Translations under genes and position numbers: made by a program | In this document: positions 43,112 through 52,219 of the stretch, piece by piece | How positions within the stretch are numbered: position 1 is the first letter of the stretch | Layout: the number at the start of each line of letters is the position of its first letter | The notes under the pieces: model-generated | Database searches by the model: none | The model's input: the letters and a program-made list of their open reading frames with translations, nothing else | What the model was told of the DNA's origin: nothing | Assembly: GCF_052076145.1 (NCBI RefSeq) | Contig: NZ_CP197246.1 | Coordinates: 1,302,001-1,366,000, forward strand | Length of the DNA stretch: 64,000 bases | Reading direction: 5' to 3' | From: Kitasatospora sp052076145 | Lineage (GTDB): Bacteria; Actinomycetota; Actinomycetes; Streptomycetales; Streptomycetaceae

Positions 43112-43618
43112 ATGTTCGCCAAGCCGATTCCCGGCCGTACCACCGCAGCCGCCGAGGGGGAGGTCACCGTCTTCCTGATCGGGATGCGGATCAACCACTT
43201 CTGGGCGCTGCACCACTGGTTCCCGGTCTTCGTCCAGATGCCCCGGATGCTGAAGGAGCTCTCCAAGCACCCGGACGGCGGACTGCTCGGGTACCACCTG
43301 CTCACCGGCTCACCGCGCACCTACTACGTGGTGCAGTACTGGGAGTCCAAGGAGAAGCTGCTGGCGTACGCCGCCGCCCCCGAACGCCTGCACCGCAAGG
43401 CCTGGTCCATGATCAACCTCATGGAGCCCAAGTCCGGTCGGCACGTGGGGCTCTGGCACGAGACCTACATCGTCCAGCCCGGCTCGTACGAGTCCATCTA
43501 CTTCGACATGCCCGCGTACGGCCTGGCCGCCGCGCATGGCGTCCTCCCGATCGAGCGGCGCGGCGCCACCGCCCGCGACCGCTTCGCCCGGGGCAAGTCG
43601 GGCAGCAAGGCCGACTGA
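43112..43618 (+). CDS. DUF4188-family protein (possible haem- or aldoxime-dehydratase-related fold)
   Basis: 168 residues. VFLIGMRINHFWALHHWFPV, MPRMLKELSKHPDGGLLGYH, VVQYWESKEKLLAYA and GLWHETYIVQPGSYESIYFDMP are the hallmark runs of DUF4188, a small family often annotated as monooxygenase-like ferredoxin-fold proteins. The biochemical role is unknown. The divergent MerR regulator with a shared operator region probably controls it. AGGGGGG precedes the ATG. Confidence 0.85.
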   Translation: MFAKPIPGRTTAAAEGEVTVFLIGMRINHFWALHHWFPVFVQMPRMLKELSKHPDGGLLGYHLLTGSPRTYYVVQYWESKEKLLAYAAAPERLHRKAWSMINLMEPKSGRHVGLWHETYIVQPGSYESIYFDMPAYGLAAAHGVLPIERRGATARDRFARGKSGSKAD

Positions 43619-43642
43619 GCCGCCGGGTCAGCCGGCCCGGCG

Positions 43643-44428
<786 letters not shown>

Positions 44429-44432
<4 letters not shown>

Positions 44433-45013
44433 GCCCCCACCCCCAGGCAGTCGCGCAGGCGGATCAGTCCGTCCCGCATTCTCGTCTTCACCGTGCCCAG
44501 CGGGGTGCCGAGCATGTCCGCCACCTCGCGGTAGGAGTAGCCCCGGTAGTACGCCATGGTCACCGACTCGCGTTGCAGCTCGGTCAGCATCTTCAGGCAG
44601 CGCCGCACCTGTTCGCGCTCCAGCCGGCCCTCGACCTGTTCGGCGGTCTCGTCGAAGACCGGGGTGTGCTCGCGCGCGGCGGCCTTCCGGTCGCGGTCGG
44701 CGGCCGCCTGGGCGGAGCGGACCCGGTCGACGGCCCGGCGGTGCGCCATCGTCAGCACCCAGGACATCACCTCGCCGCGCTCGGGCCGGTAACGCCCGGC
44801 GGTCCGCCAGAGCTCCAGCATCACCTCCTGCGTCACCTCCTCCGACTGTGCCGGATCGCGCAGCACCCGCCGCACCAGCCCGAAGACCGGCCCGGCCACC
44901 ACGTCGTAGAGCCGGCCGAACGCGTCCTGGTCGCCGAAGGCCACCTTGGCCACCAGCTCCTTGAGATCCGGCCCCCGCCATCGAGGGCCGGACACATGTA
45001 CGGCGGTGCTCAC
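44429..45013 (-). CDS. sigK: ECF sigma factor, SigK-like
   Basis: 194 residues. Sigma region 2 (DAFGRLYDVVAGPVFGLVRR, QEVMLELWRTAGRYRPERG) and region 4 (LTELQRESVTMAYYRGYSYREVADMLGTPLGTVKTRMRDG) are complete. The order sigma/RskA divergent from a fasciclin lipoprotein unit parallels the M. tuberculosis SigK regulon, which includes the fasciclin proteins MPT70 and MPT83. GGAGGAGG precedes the GTG. A CAATCC-N16-CGAATG element upstream suggests autoregulation. The inducing signal is not visible; SigK in mycobacteria responds to redox conditions. Confidence 0.88.
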
Positions 45014-45050
45014 ACCGCCACCTCCTCCGGGCAGATCTGTCAACACCTGC

Positions 45051-45078
45051 CATTCGAAGCCGCCAGGCCTGCGGATTG
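45051..45078 (-). promoter_or_regulatory. SigK-type promoter of the sigma/anti-sigma operon
   Basis: Minus strand: CAATCC (45078-45073), 16 bases, CGAATG (45056-45051). Transcription would start near 45044, leaving a leader of about 30 bases with the GGAGGAGG ribosome site. The element closely matches the one on the opposite strand at 45127-45154 and the CCATCC/CGAAT form known for mycobacterial SigK. Confidence 0.65.
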
Positions 45079-45126
45079 GTGGCCACCCGCCCGAATCACT
45101 CACCTGGATGAGTCGGCGATCGCCAC

Positions 45127-45154
45127 CCATCCGGCCCAACTGCGGCCACGAACG
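45127..45154 (+). promoter_or_regulatory. SigK-type promoter of the oxidoreductase-fasciclin operon, leaderless
   Basis: CCATCC (45127-45132), 16 bases, CGAACG (45149-45154). A start site six to eight bases on coincides with the GTG at 45161, which has no ribosome site, so the mRNA would be leaderless. Spacing is identical to the divergent sigK promoter. Confidence 0.65.
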
Positions 45155-45160
45155 CCAGAT

Positions 45161-46729
45161 GTGACCAACGACAGCACACCAGAGCCCGCCCCGGCTCCCC
45201 GCCGCCGCCGCGACGGGGTGCTGCGGGCGGTCGGTGCTGCGGCGACCGGGCTGGCAGCCGCCGCAGCCGCAGTCGGGGCCGGCGAGCTGACGGCCGCCTT
45301 CACCGGGCCCGACAGCGCGCCGGTGATCGCGGTCGGCTCGGCGGCGATCGACCTGACGCCGACTCCGCTGAAGGAGTACGCCGTCCGCACCTTCGGCACC
45401 CACGACAAGCTCGTGCTGCTCTCGGGGATCTACCTGACCATGGCCGCGCTCGCGGCGGTGGCCGGGCTGATCGCGGCCCGGCGGCCCGCGCTGGGCGCGG
45501 CGGTGTTCGCGGCCTTCGGCGGGGTGGGCGGCTGGGCGGCCGTCTCCCGCTCGGCGGGCGTGCTGCCCGCCGTGGTGGCCGGGGCCGTCGGCGCAGCCGT
45601 GATGTTCTGGCTCGGTCGGCAGCTGCACCGCACTCCCCCGCCGCCGGAGCCCGCCGGCCCCGGTCGGCGCACGGTGCTGATCGCCACCGGCGGCACCCTG
45701 GCCGTCGCGGCGCTGGCCGGATACGGCGGGCGGCGGCTCTCCGACAGCCGCAACGACGTGGCCGGTGCCCGCGCCGCCGTCCGGCTGCCCGCACCCGCCG
45801 TCCCGGCGAAGCCCGTCCCGCTCGGCACCCACCCGGCCGTGCCCGGTCTCTCGCCCTTCCGCACCCCGAACGCCGACTTCTACCGCGTCGACACCGCGCT
45901 GACACTGCCCCGGATCGACCCGCGGCGCTGGACACTGCGGGTGCACGGACTGGTCGACCACCCGCTGCTGATGAGCTTCGACGAGCTGCTGCGCCGCCCG
46001 CTGGAGGAGCTCGACCACACCCTGAGCTGCGTCTCCAACGAGGTCGGCGGCCCGTACGTGTCGACCACCCGGTGGCTGGGCGCCTCGCTGCCCGCGCTGC
46101 TCCGGCAGGCGGGTGTGCGGGCGGGCGCCGACCAGCTGGTCGGGCGGTCGAAGGACGGGATGACGATCGGCACCCCGCTGGCCTCGGTGCTCGACGGGCG
46201 CCCGGCGCTGCTGGCCGTCGGCATGGACGGCGAGGCGCTGCCGATCGCCCACGGCTTCCCCTGCCGCACCGTCGTCCCCGGCTTCTACGGCTACACCTCG
46301 GCCACCAAGTGGCTGGTCGACCTGGAGGTCACCACCTTCGCGGCGTACGACCCGTACTGGGTCCGGCGCGGGTGGGACCGAACGGGCACGGTCCGGACGG
46401 CCTCCCGGATCGAGGTGCCCGCGCCCTTCGCCCACGTCCCCGCCGGGGCGGTGACGGTCGCCGGTACGGCCTGGGCCACCCGGCGCGGGATCGCCGCGGT
46501 GGAGGTCCGCGCCGACGGTGGGCCGTGGGCCGAGGCGGCACTCGCCGCCGACGCGGGGCCCGACGTCTGGCGGCAGTGGACGTACGAGTGGCCGAACGCC
46601 CGCCCCGGCACCCACCGGATCGAGGTCCGTGCGACGGACGCCACCGGCGCCGTCCAGACCGAGGCCCGCAAACCACCCTTCCCCTCCGGCTCCACGGGCT
46701 GGCACAGCACCGTGGTGACCGTCATCTGA
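45161..46729 (+). CDS. Membrane-anchored molybdopterin oxidoreductase, sulfite-oxidase family
   Basis: 522 residues. Four to five membrane helices occupy the first 200 residues. The outer part has the sulfite-oxidase Mo-cofactor domain (NADFYRVDTALTLPRIDP, HTLSCVSNEVGG with the Mo-ligand Cys, GFPCRTVVPGFYGYTSATKWL) and a C-terminal Mo-co dimerisation domain (AGTAWATRRGIAAVEVRADGG). It probably oxidises or reduces a sulfur or related substrate at the membrane surface. The gene is first in the predicted SigK-driven operon with the fasciclin lipoprotein 41 bases on. Confidence 0.88.
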   Translation: MTNDSTPEPAPAPRRRRDGVLRAVGAAATGLAAAAAAVGAGELTAAFTGPDSAPVIAVGSAAIDLTPTPLKEYAVRTFGTHDKLVLLSGIYLTMAALAAVAGLIAARRPALGAAVFAAFGGVGGWAAVSRSAGVLPAVVAGAVGAAVMFWLGRQLHRTPPPPEPAGPGRRTVLIATGGTLAVAALAGYGGRRLSDSRNDVAGARAAVRLPAPAVPAKPVPLGTHPAVPGLSPFRTPNADFYRVDTALTLPRIDPRRWTLRVHGLVDHPLLMSFDELLRRPLEELDHTLSCVSNEVGGPYVSTTRWLGASLPALLRQAGVRAGADQLVGRSKDGMTIGTPLASVLDGRPALLAVGMDGEALPIAHGFPCRTVVPGFYGYTSATKWLVDLEVTTFAAYDPYWVRRGWDRTGTVRTASRIEVPAPFAHVPAGAVTVAGTAWATRRGIAAVEVRADGGPWAEAALAADAGPDVWRQWTYEWPNARPGTHRIEVRATDATGAVQTEARKPPFPSGSTGWHSTVVTVI

Positions 46730-46770
46730 CCCGCTCGGCCCACCGCACACCTCTCTCAAGGAGTACCGCC

Positions 46771-47394
46771 ATGACCACCACCCGCACCAAGACGCTGGCC
46801 ACCCTCTGCGCGGCCGCCGGTCTCGCCGTCAGCCTCAGCGCCTGCTCCAGCAGCGGGAGTTCGACCTCGAACGCCGCCAACTCCGCTGCCCCGTCGACCT
46901 CCTCCGCCTCGACCGCGAGCGACCAGCCCTTCGGAGCGGCCTGCGCGGCGGTGCCGAAGGACGGCGCGGGCAGCTTCTCCGGGATGGCGCAGGACCCCGT
47001 CGCCACCGCCGCGTCGAACAACCCGCTGCTCTCCACCCTGGTCACCGCCGTGAAGCAGGCCGGTCTGGTCGACACCCTCAACTCGGCCCAGAACATCACC
47101 GTCTTCGCCCCGACCAACGACGCCTTCAACAAGCTCCCCAAGGACACCCTCGCCTCGGTGCTCGCCGACAAGGCGATGCTCACCAAGATCCTGACCTACC
47201 ACGTCAGCCCCACCAGGCTCGCCCCGACCGCACTGGCCGGCACCCACAAGACCCTCCAGGGCTCCGACCTCAACGTCACCGGCTCCGGTGCGGACTTCAC
47301 CGTCAACGGCAACGCCAAGGTCCTCTGCGGCAACGTCCAGACCGCCAACGCCACGGTCTACATCATCGACACGGTGCTGATGCCGGCCTCGTGA
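46771..47394 (+). CDS. Fasciclin-domain lipoprotein (MPT83/MPT70-like)
   Basis: 207 residues. A lipoprotein signal with lipobox LSAC (about residue 26), then a Ser/Ala/Thr-rich spacer and one FAS1 domain: PLLSTLVTAVKQAGLVDTL, ITVFAPTNDAFNKLP, ILTYHVSP and a final VYIIDTVLMP. Lipidated FAS1 proteins are thought to mediate adhesion on the cell surface; mycobacterial relatives are SigK targets. AAGGAG precedes the ATG. It follows the oxidoreductase by 41 bases and ends at a bidirectional hairpin. Confidence 0.9.
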   Translation: MTTTRTKTLATLCAAAGLAVSLSACSSSGSSTSNAANSAAPSTSSASTASDQPFGAACAAVPKDGAGSFSGMAQDPVATAASNNPLLSTLVTAVKQAGLVDTLNSAQNITVFAPTNDAFNKLPKDTLASVLADKAMLTKILTYHVSPTRLAPTALAGTHKTLQGSDLNVTGSGADFTVNGNAKVLCGNVQTANATVYIIDTVLMPAS

Positions 47395-47420
47395 CCGGGA
47401 GCCGGAGTCGTCCAGCGGCA

Positions 47421-47444
47421 CGCCCCGGTGTCCGGACCGGGGCG
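47421..47444. terminator. Bidirectional terminator hairpin
   Basis: CGCCCCGGT (47421-47429) and ACCGGGGCG (47436-47444) make a nine-base stem with a six-base loop between the convergent fasciclin and flagellin genes. It would serve both. Confidence 0.7.
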
Positions 47445-47455
47445 CTCCGCTGCCG

Positions 47456-48349
47456 CTAGCCGAGCTGCTGGAGCAGCGGCAGGATGTTCTTCGGCTGGGC
47501 GTTGACCTGGGCGAGCACGGAGATACCGGCCTGCTGGAGGATGCTGGCCTGGGTGTAGTTCGCGGTCTCCAGGGCGTAGTCGGTGGCCTCGATGCGCTCG
47601 CGTGCTGCGCTCAGGTTCACCACGCCGGTGTCCTGCGTCCTGATGTTGGACTCGAACCTGTTCTGCACCGCGCCGAGAATCGACCGGAGGCCGCTGACCT
47701 CGGTCAGTGCCGAGTCGATCCGGGACAGCGGGTCGAGCAGGTACTCGGGGTCGTCCGTGGCGTCGGTGACGGCGACGGTCTGCACAGTTCCGTCGTCACC
47801 GGTGCAGGTGGCCCGGGTCGGGTCGTCGGAGGAGGTGAAGACGAGGGTCTTGCTGACGTCGTATCCTTCCAGGCCCAGGGTGTTGACGTTCAGCATCTTC
47901 ATCGCGACGGCGATGATGTCGCCGTCGTTCGCGCCGGTCTGGAAGTTCATGCTGGTGTTCTTCGCGAGCACCTTGATCCCGTTGAACTGGGTCTGCTGCG
48001 AGATCGTGTCGATGGCCTCGAGGCGCTGAGCGACCTCCTGCTGGATCGCGGCACGATCGGCCACCGCATAGATCCCGTTGGCTGCCTGCACGGTGAGCAT
48101 CCGGATGCGCTGCAGGTTGTTGGTGACCTCCTTGAGCGCGCCTTCGGTGGTCTGGGCGAGGGAGACGGCCTCGTTGCTGTTCCGCGACGCGATCCGGTCG
48201 GAGACGGCCGGCCCGGCGTCGTCGTCCTTGGACGAGACGATGCGCTTGCCCGAGGCAAGGCGCTCGGCTGCGACGCCCATGGTCGAGCCGGTGATGTTCA
48301 GGTAGTTCTGCGTGGTGAGCGACATGATGTTCGTGTTGAGCGTCAGCAT
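47456..48349 (-). CDS. Flagellin (FliC-like), without linked flagellar machinery
   Basis: 297 residues, complete at both ends. The N-terminal D0/D1 part (LNTNIMSLTTQNYLN, AERLASGKRIVSSKDDDAGP, NNLQRIRMLTVQAANG, QQTQFNG) and the C-terminal D1/D0 part (LGAVQNRFESNIR, LSAARERIEATDY, ETANYTQASILQQAGISVLAQVN, ending LPLLQQLG) match bacterial flagellins. The variable middle is short (about residues 150-215). Base composition is visibly less GC-rich than in neighbouring genes, consistent with transfer. Its likely promoter lies before the upstream YidB-like gene. No FliS, FliD, hook, motor or export gene is in the window; a surface filament or a secreted protein is possible. Confidence 0.9.
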   Translation of the reverse strand: MLTLNTNIMSLTTQNYLNITGSTMGVAAERLASGKRIVSSKDDDAGPAVSDRIASRNSNEAVSLAQTTEGALKEVTNNLQRIRMLTVQAANGIYAVADRAAIQQEVAQRLEAIDTISQQTQFNGIKVLAKNTSMNFQTGANDGDIIAVAMKMLNVNTLGLEGYDVSKTLVFTSSDDPTRATCTGDDGTVQTVAVTDATDDPEYLLDPLSRIDSALTEVSGLRSILGAVQNRFESNIRTQDTGVVNLSAARERIEATDYALETANYTQASILQQAGISVLAQVNAQPKNILPLLQQLG

Positions 48350-48407
48350 CTTGCTGTCCCCCAGGAGGAGTTGGTCTGCGGTCCGTGCGGTGTGGCGCCG
48401 GAGGCTG

Positions 48408-49034
48408 TCAGGCGGGGGTTCCCTCGACGATGATCACGTCCTCCTGGGTCAGCATGAGGAGCAGGAGGTCCAGGTCGACCACGCCGTCGGGGGAGACCGC
48501 GTCGATGAAGGCCGGCATGGTGGTCGCCAACTGCCGGGTGACCTCGGCGACGTCCTCGCCACGTGCCTCGGCCACCTCGGCGAGCGTCTCGTCACCGAAG
48601 GCCTGCCGCACCTGCTCCTCGGTGATCGGCTGGTTGGCGCCCTCACCCAGCCAGGAGGAGCCCTCGGGCAGGACTGCCGCCAACTGCTCGGTCAGTACCG
48701 CGAGCTGCTCGGCGGCCACCAGCTCGGCCGGGGTCAGGGCCGCGATCCGCCCCGGGCCCCGGAATGCCTCGATCGCCTCGGCGGGCATCGCGTCGACCAG
48801 GGCCGGGATCTCCACCGCCAGGCTCGCGGCCGCCTCCGCCTCGCTCACACCGGCCTGCTCGGCCAGGGTGGCCAGCGTCTCGGCGGGGAGGAGCGCGGTG
48901 ACCTCCTCGGTGGTGAGCGGCTCGTTGGACCCGCCACCGACCCAGGAGTCGAACTTGCCCGCCGTCTCCGGCGCCTGTGCCAACGCCGCCAGCAGCGTGC
49001 CCAACGCCGGTGCGGCCTGCGTACTCTCGCCCAT
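48408..49034 (-). CDS. YidB-like (DUF937) protein with two repeats, upstream of the flagellin
   Basis: 208 residues, acidic. Two copies of the DUF937 pattern are seen: DSWVGGGSNEPLTTEEVTAL followed by LAEQAGVSEAEAA (about residues 30-80), and SSWLGEGANQPITEEQVRQA followed by a DETLAEVAEARGE helix and a closing DGVVDLD (about residues 125-195). YidB-family function is unknown. The flagellin begins 58 bases downstream on the same strand, so they probably form an operon. ATG preceded by GAGGGGG. It could be a chaperone or partner of the flagellin; this is inference from position only. Confidence 0.75.
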   Translation of the reverse strand: MGESTQAAPALGTLLAALAQAPETAGKFDSWVGGGSNEPLTTEEVTALLPAETLATLAEQAGVSEAEAAASLAVEIPALVDAMPAEAIEAFRGPGRIAALTPAELVAAEQLAVLTEQLAAVLPEGSSWLGEGANQPITEEQVRQAFGDETLAEVAEARGEDVAEVTRQLATTMPAFIDAVSPDGVVDLDLLLLMLTQEDVIIVEGTPA

Positions 49035-49074
49035 GGTTCCCCCTCGTAAGATGATCTTCACTAGTGCGCAGGCG

Positions 49075-49102
49075 ATACTACGCAAAGTACGCAGCGCGTC
49101 AC
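49075..49102 (-). promoter_or_regulatory. Promoter for the YidB-like/flagellin operon
   Basis: Minus strand: GTGACG (about 49102-49097), 16 bases, TAGTAT (49080-49075). The start site would be near 49068, about 34 bases before the ATG. The surroundings are AT-richer than average. It does not look like the flagellar sigma-28 consensus. Confidence 0.5.
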
Positions 49103-49149
49103 CAGTAGTGTTTTTCGGCCAGCAGGTGGCGGGAAAGGCAGTGGGGGAC

Positions 49150-49938
49150 ATGACAATCAAAGGCCTGGACGACGAGGGCTTCATCGCCCGGGAGGGCTCG
49201 CTGAGCCGGGTGTCGCAGGAGTTCGCCCCCGTGGTGGACGCGGCCCGGCTGCGGACGGCCGAGGTCTTCGGCGTGCCGCGCCTGCACAGCGCCTACCTGT
49301 ACGGGAGCATCCCGCGCGGCACCGCCCGGCCCGGCAGCTCCGACCTGGATCTGCTGCTCGTGCTGCACCGCCCGCCGACCCTGGCCGACCGGGCCGACGC
49401 CGACGCCCTGGCGGCGCAACTCGACCGGGCCTTCCCGCAGATCGACGGCGTCGGGATCCTGCTCTTCGACGCCGACACGGTGCTCAGCGAGCTCGAACGC
49501 CACGATCTGGGCTGGTTCGTGGCCTGCCTCTGCACCCCACTGCTCGGCGCGGACCTCGCCGAGCAGCTCCCCCACTACCGGCCCAGTTCGCTGCTCGCCC
49601 GCGAGACCAACGGCGATCTGCACCTCGCGCTCCCGCGCTGGCGCGAGCAGTTGGCCACCGCCGACCTCACCCGCCTGAACCGCGCGGTGGGCCGCCGGAT
49701 CGTCCGGACGGGGCTGACGCTGGTGATGCCGCGCTGGGGCGGCTGGACGAGCGACCTCGCCGAATCCGCCGAGGTGTTCGGCCGCTACTACCCGGAGCGG
49801 GCCGGGCAGATGCGGCAGGCCGCGGCGGCGGCCCGGACGCCCCACCCGGACGCCCTGCGGATGATGGTCGAGGATCTCGGGCCGTGGCTGGCGGCCGAGT
49901 ACACCGCCGTCCATGGCGAGAAGGCACCCCGGCCGTGA
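49150..49938 (+). CDS. Nucleotidyltransferase-domain protein
   Basis: 262 residues. AYLYGSIPRGTARPGSSDLDLLL (about residues 50-72) is the pol-beta-like nucleotidyltransferase motif hG[GS]...[DE]h[DE], with both Asp in SDLDL. A helical C-terminal half (about residues 130-262) resembles antibiotic adenylyltransferases or KNTase-like proteins. It could modify an aminoglycoside, tRNA or protein; the target is not evident. ATG start after GGGGG. It diverges from the YidB-like gene and ends four bases before the convergent glycosyltransferase gene. Confidence 0.8.
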   Translation: MTIKGLDDEGFIAREGSLSRVSQEFAPVVDAARLRTAEVFGVPRLHSAYLYGSIPRGTARPGSSDLDLLLVLHRPPTLADRADADALAAQLDRAFPQIDGVGILLFDADTVLSELERHDLGWFVACLCTPLLGADLAEQLPHYRPSSLLARETNGDLHLALPRWREQLATADLTRLNRAVGRRIVRTGLTLVMPRWGGWTSDLAESAEVFGRYYPERAGQMRQAAAAARTPHPDALRMMVEDLGPWLAAEYTAVHGEKAPRP

Positions 49939-49942
49939 GCCA

Positions 49943-51202
49943 TCAACCAACGTGTGAACGAGTGCCGTTGACGGACAGTGCCCGGATCTCCACCCGGGCG
50001 GCCGGGGTCGGCAGGCCGAGCAGACGGCGGTAGCAGCGGTCGACGGCCGCGCACATCGCCTCCGGCGTGAAGCCCTCCCGCACCAGCTCCTGGCCCTGCC
50101 GGGCCATCGCCGCCGCCTCGGCCGGGTGGTCGAGCAGCCAACCGACGCACCGGGCCAGGGCTTCGGGGTCGGAGACCGGCGCGAGCAGGCCGGTGGCGCC
50201 GGGGCGGACGAGGTCGGGGATGCCGTTGACGCAGGTGGCGACCGTCGGGCGGGCGGCGGCGAGTGCCTCGGTGAGGGCGCGGCCGAGCCCCTCGTAGAGC
50301 GAGGAGATGACGAAGACGTCGAGCCCGGCGACCAGCCCGGCGGCATCCGCCCGGTAGCCCGTCAGGTGCAGTCGGACGCCCAACTCGTCCGCGAGCGTGC
50401 GGACTTCGCTCTCCAGCGGCCCACCGCCGACCATGACGAACTCGACGGTGGGGTGGCCCACCCGCACCCGGGCAGCCATCCGGACGAAGTCCGAGGGTGC
50501 CTTCTGCCGGTCGAGCCGGCCGACGGTGCCGATCAGCGGGGAACCCTCCGGGATACCCAACTCCCGCCGCAGGGCTGGGTCGTAGCCCATCGGGATGCCG
50601 TCCAGCTCGACTGCCGAGGGCACCACCTCCACCCTGCCCGGCGGCGCGAGCCGCTGCTCGACGACCTCCCGGGCGAGCTGCGGTGCCACGGCGAGGAAGG
50701 CGTGGGTGCAGCGGCGCGGCAGCCGCTCCAGGCGCCGGTACGCGAAGCGGCGCAGCGGCGGCATCCGGTCGTGGAAGCTGAGCCCATGGAAGGTGTGCAC
50801 GACGACGGGCGTGCGGCAGAGCCAGGCGGCGATCCGGCCGAGGAAGCCGCCCTTCGCGGAGTGCGTGTGCACGACCGTGAACCGCTCCCGCCGGATCAGC
50901 CGAACCAGCCGGACCAGCACCAACACATCCACAGGGGTCAGCACTTCACGGAAGCCCCGGATCTCGACCGTCCGCACCCCGGCGGCGCGGGCCCGCTCCC
51001 AGAGGCCGCCGCCCGGCACCCCGGCGATCCACACCTCGTACGTCTCCGGGTCGGTGCCGACAGCTGTCAGCAGGGTGTTGCCGCCGGCTCCGGCCCAGAA
51101 GCGGGTGATCACGTGCAGCACCTTGACCCGGGGCGGGCCGGGCTGGGGCGGGAGCAGGGCGGCGGATACCACGGTGCGGGGTGCGGTGGGCCAGTGCGCC
51201 AT
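49943..51202 (-). CDS. GT4-family glycosyltransferase of the exopolysaccharide locus
   Basis: 419 residues of the GT-B fold. HVITRFWAGAGGN and HTHSAKGGFLGRIAA mark the N-terminal domain, and the donor-binding domain has VGRLDRQKAP, MVGGGPLE and SSLYEGLGRALTEALAA (the E-x7-E motif). It should add a sugar to a lipid-linked acceptor at the cytoplasmic face. TGATG overlap with the epimerase gene upstream shows a coupled operon. The first 25 residues are an Ala/Pro leader, so a later start is possible. Confidence 0.87.
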   Translation of the reverse strand: MAHWPTAPRTVVSAALLPPQPGPPRVKVLHVITRFWAGAGGNTLLTAVGTDPETYEVWIAGVPGGGLWERARAAGVRTVEIRGFREVLTPVDVLVLVRLVRLIRRERFTVVHTHSAKGGFLGRIAAWLCRTPVVVHTFHGLSFHDRMPPLRRFAYRRLERLPRRCTHAFLAVAPQLAREVVEQRLAPPGRVEVVPSAVELDGIPMGYDPALRRELGIPEGSPLIGTVGRLDRQKAPSDFVRMAARVRVGHPTVEFVMVGGGPLESEVRTLADELGVRLHLTGYRADAAGLVAGLDVFVISSLYEGLGRALTEALAAARPTVATCVNGIPDLVRPGATGLLAPVSDPEALARCVGWLLDHPAEAAAMARQGQELVREGFTPEAMCAAVDRCYRRLLGLPTPAARVEIRALSVNGTRSHVG

Positions 51203-52152
51203 CACGCCACCCTCGAAAGGGCGAGCAGCTCGCGCTCGGCGCGGACCATCGCGGCCAGGCCCTCCCGGACGCGGGTGACGGGCCGGTAGCCGAAGGCGGC
51301 GCGGGCGAGGGCGGTGTCGGCGGCGGTGTGGCGCACGTCGCCGTGCTGGTCGGGCAGCCGGTCGATCAGCACCGGCTCGGCCAGGGCGCCGACGATGTCG
51401 ATGACCTGGTTCATCGTCACCTGCTCGCCGCCGCCGATGTTGGCAACGCCGCACCAACTGCTGAGCGCCGCCTGCCGCATGGCGGTGACGACGTCCCGCA
51501 CGTAGGTGAAGTCGCGGCTCTGTTCACCGTCGCCGTGCAGGGGGAAGGGCGTGCCGGCGAGCGCGGCCGGGACGAGCCGGGCGAAGGCCATGTCCGGCCG
51601 CTGGCGCGGGCCGTAGACGCTGAACAGGCGCAGCGAGACGGTCGGCACGGCGAAGCAGGTGCGGTAGAGCTCGCACAGGTGCTCGGCCGCCAACTTGGTG
51701 ACGCCGTACGGGGACACCGGCCGGGGGCGCAGGCTCTCGGTGGTGGGGTAGGTCTCCGCGTCGCCGTAGACGGAGGAGCTGGACGCGTACACCAGCTTGC
51801 GCAGGCCGGGCTCGCCCCGGGCGGTCTCCAGCAGGTGCTGGGTGGCCCGGACGTTGCGGTCGACGTAGTCGGCGAACTGCGCGCCCCAGGAGGCGCGGAC
51901 GCCCGGCTGACCGGCGAGGTGGTAGACCACGTCGGCCCCGGCCAGGCCGCCCGCCGGGAGGGCGAGCAGATCACCGCGCTGGAATCTGAACCCCGGTCGG
52001 CCCACGAGGAGTTCGAGATTGCGCTCCTTGCGGATCGGGTCGTAGTAGTCGGTCATCGCATCGATGCCGACCACCTCGTCACCGCTCGCGAGCAGGTGCT
52101 CGCACAGGTGCGATCCGATGAATCCGGCTGCCCCGGTCACGATTGTCCGCAC
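51202..52152 (-). CDS. NAD-dependent sugar-nucleotide epimerase/dehydratase
   Basis: 316 residues. The extended SDR signature is complete: TGAAGFIGSHL for NAD, DAMTDYYDP, the Ser in YASSSSVYG and SPYGVTKLAAE with catalytic Tyr-x3-Lys. The DAMTDYYDPIRKE stretch suggests UDP-glucose/UDP-glucuronate 4-epimerases, so it likely supplies a UDP-galactose or UDP-galacturonate unit. I use the GTG at 52152, with GGAGGAG ten bases upstream; three codons more are open. Confidence 0.87.
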   Translation of the reverse strand: MRTIVTGAAGFIGSHLCEHLLASGDEVVGIDAMTDYYDPIRKERNLELLVGRPGFRFQRGDLLALPAGGLAGADVVYHLAGQPGVRASWGAQFADYVDRNVRATQHLLETARGEPGLRKLVYASSSSVYGDAETYPTTESLRPRPVSPYGVTKLAAEHLCELYRTCFAVPTVSLRLFSVYGPRQRPDMAFARLVPAALAGTPFPLHGDGEQSRDFTYVRDVVTAMRQAALSSWCGVANIGGGEQVTMNQVIDIVGALAEPVLIDRLPDQHGDVRHTAADTALARAAFGYRPVTRVREGLAAMVRAERELLALSRVA

Positions 52153-52219
52153 CAGGACCACCTCCTCCGATTGACGACGGCTGATACACGACTGACAGGC
52201 AACTGACCGGCCGGAGCGC

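Noticed and set aside
47456..49034. Part of a flagellar operon
   Set aside because: All genes for at least 14 kb on each side have other roles; no chaperone, cap, hook, motor or export gene is present.
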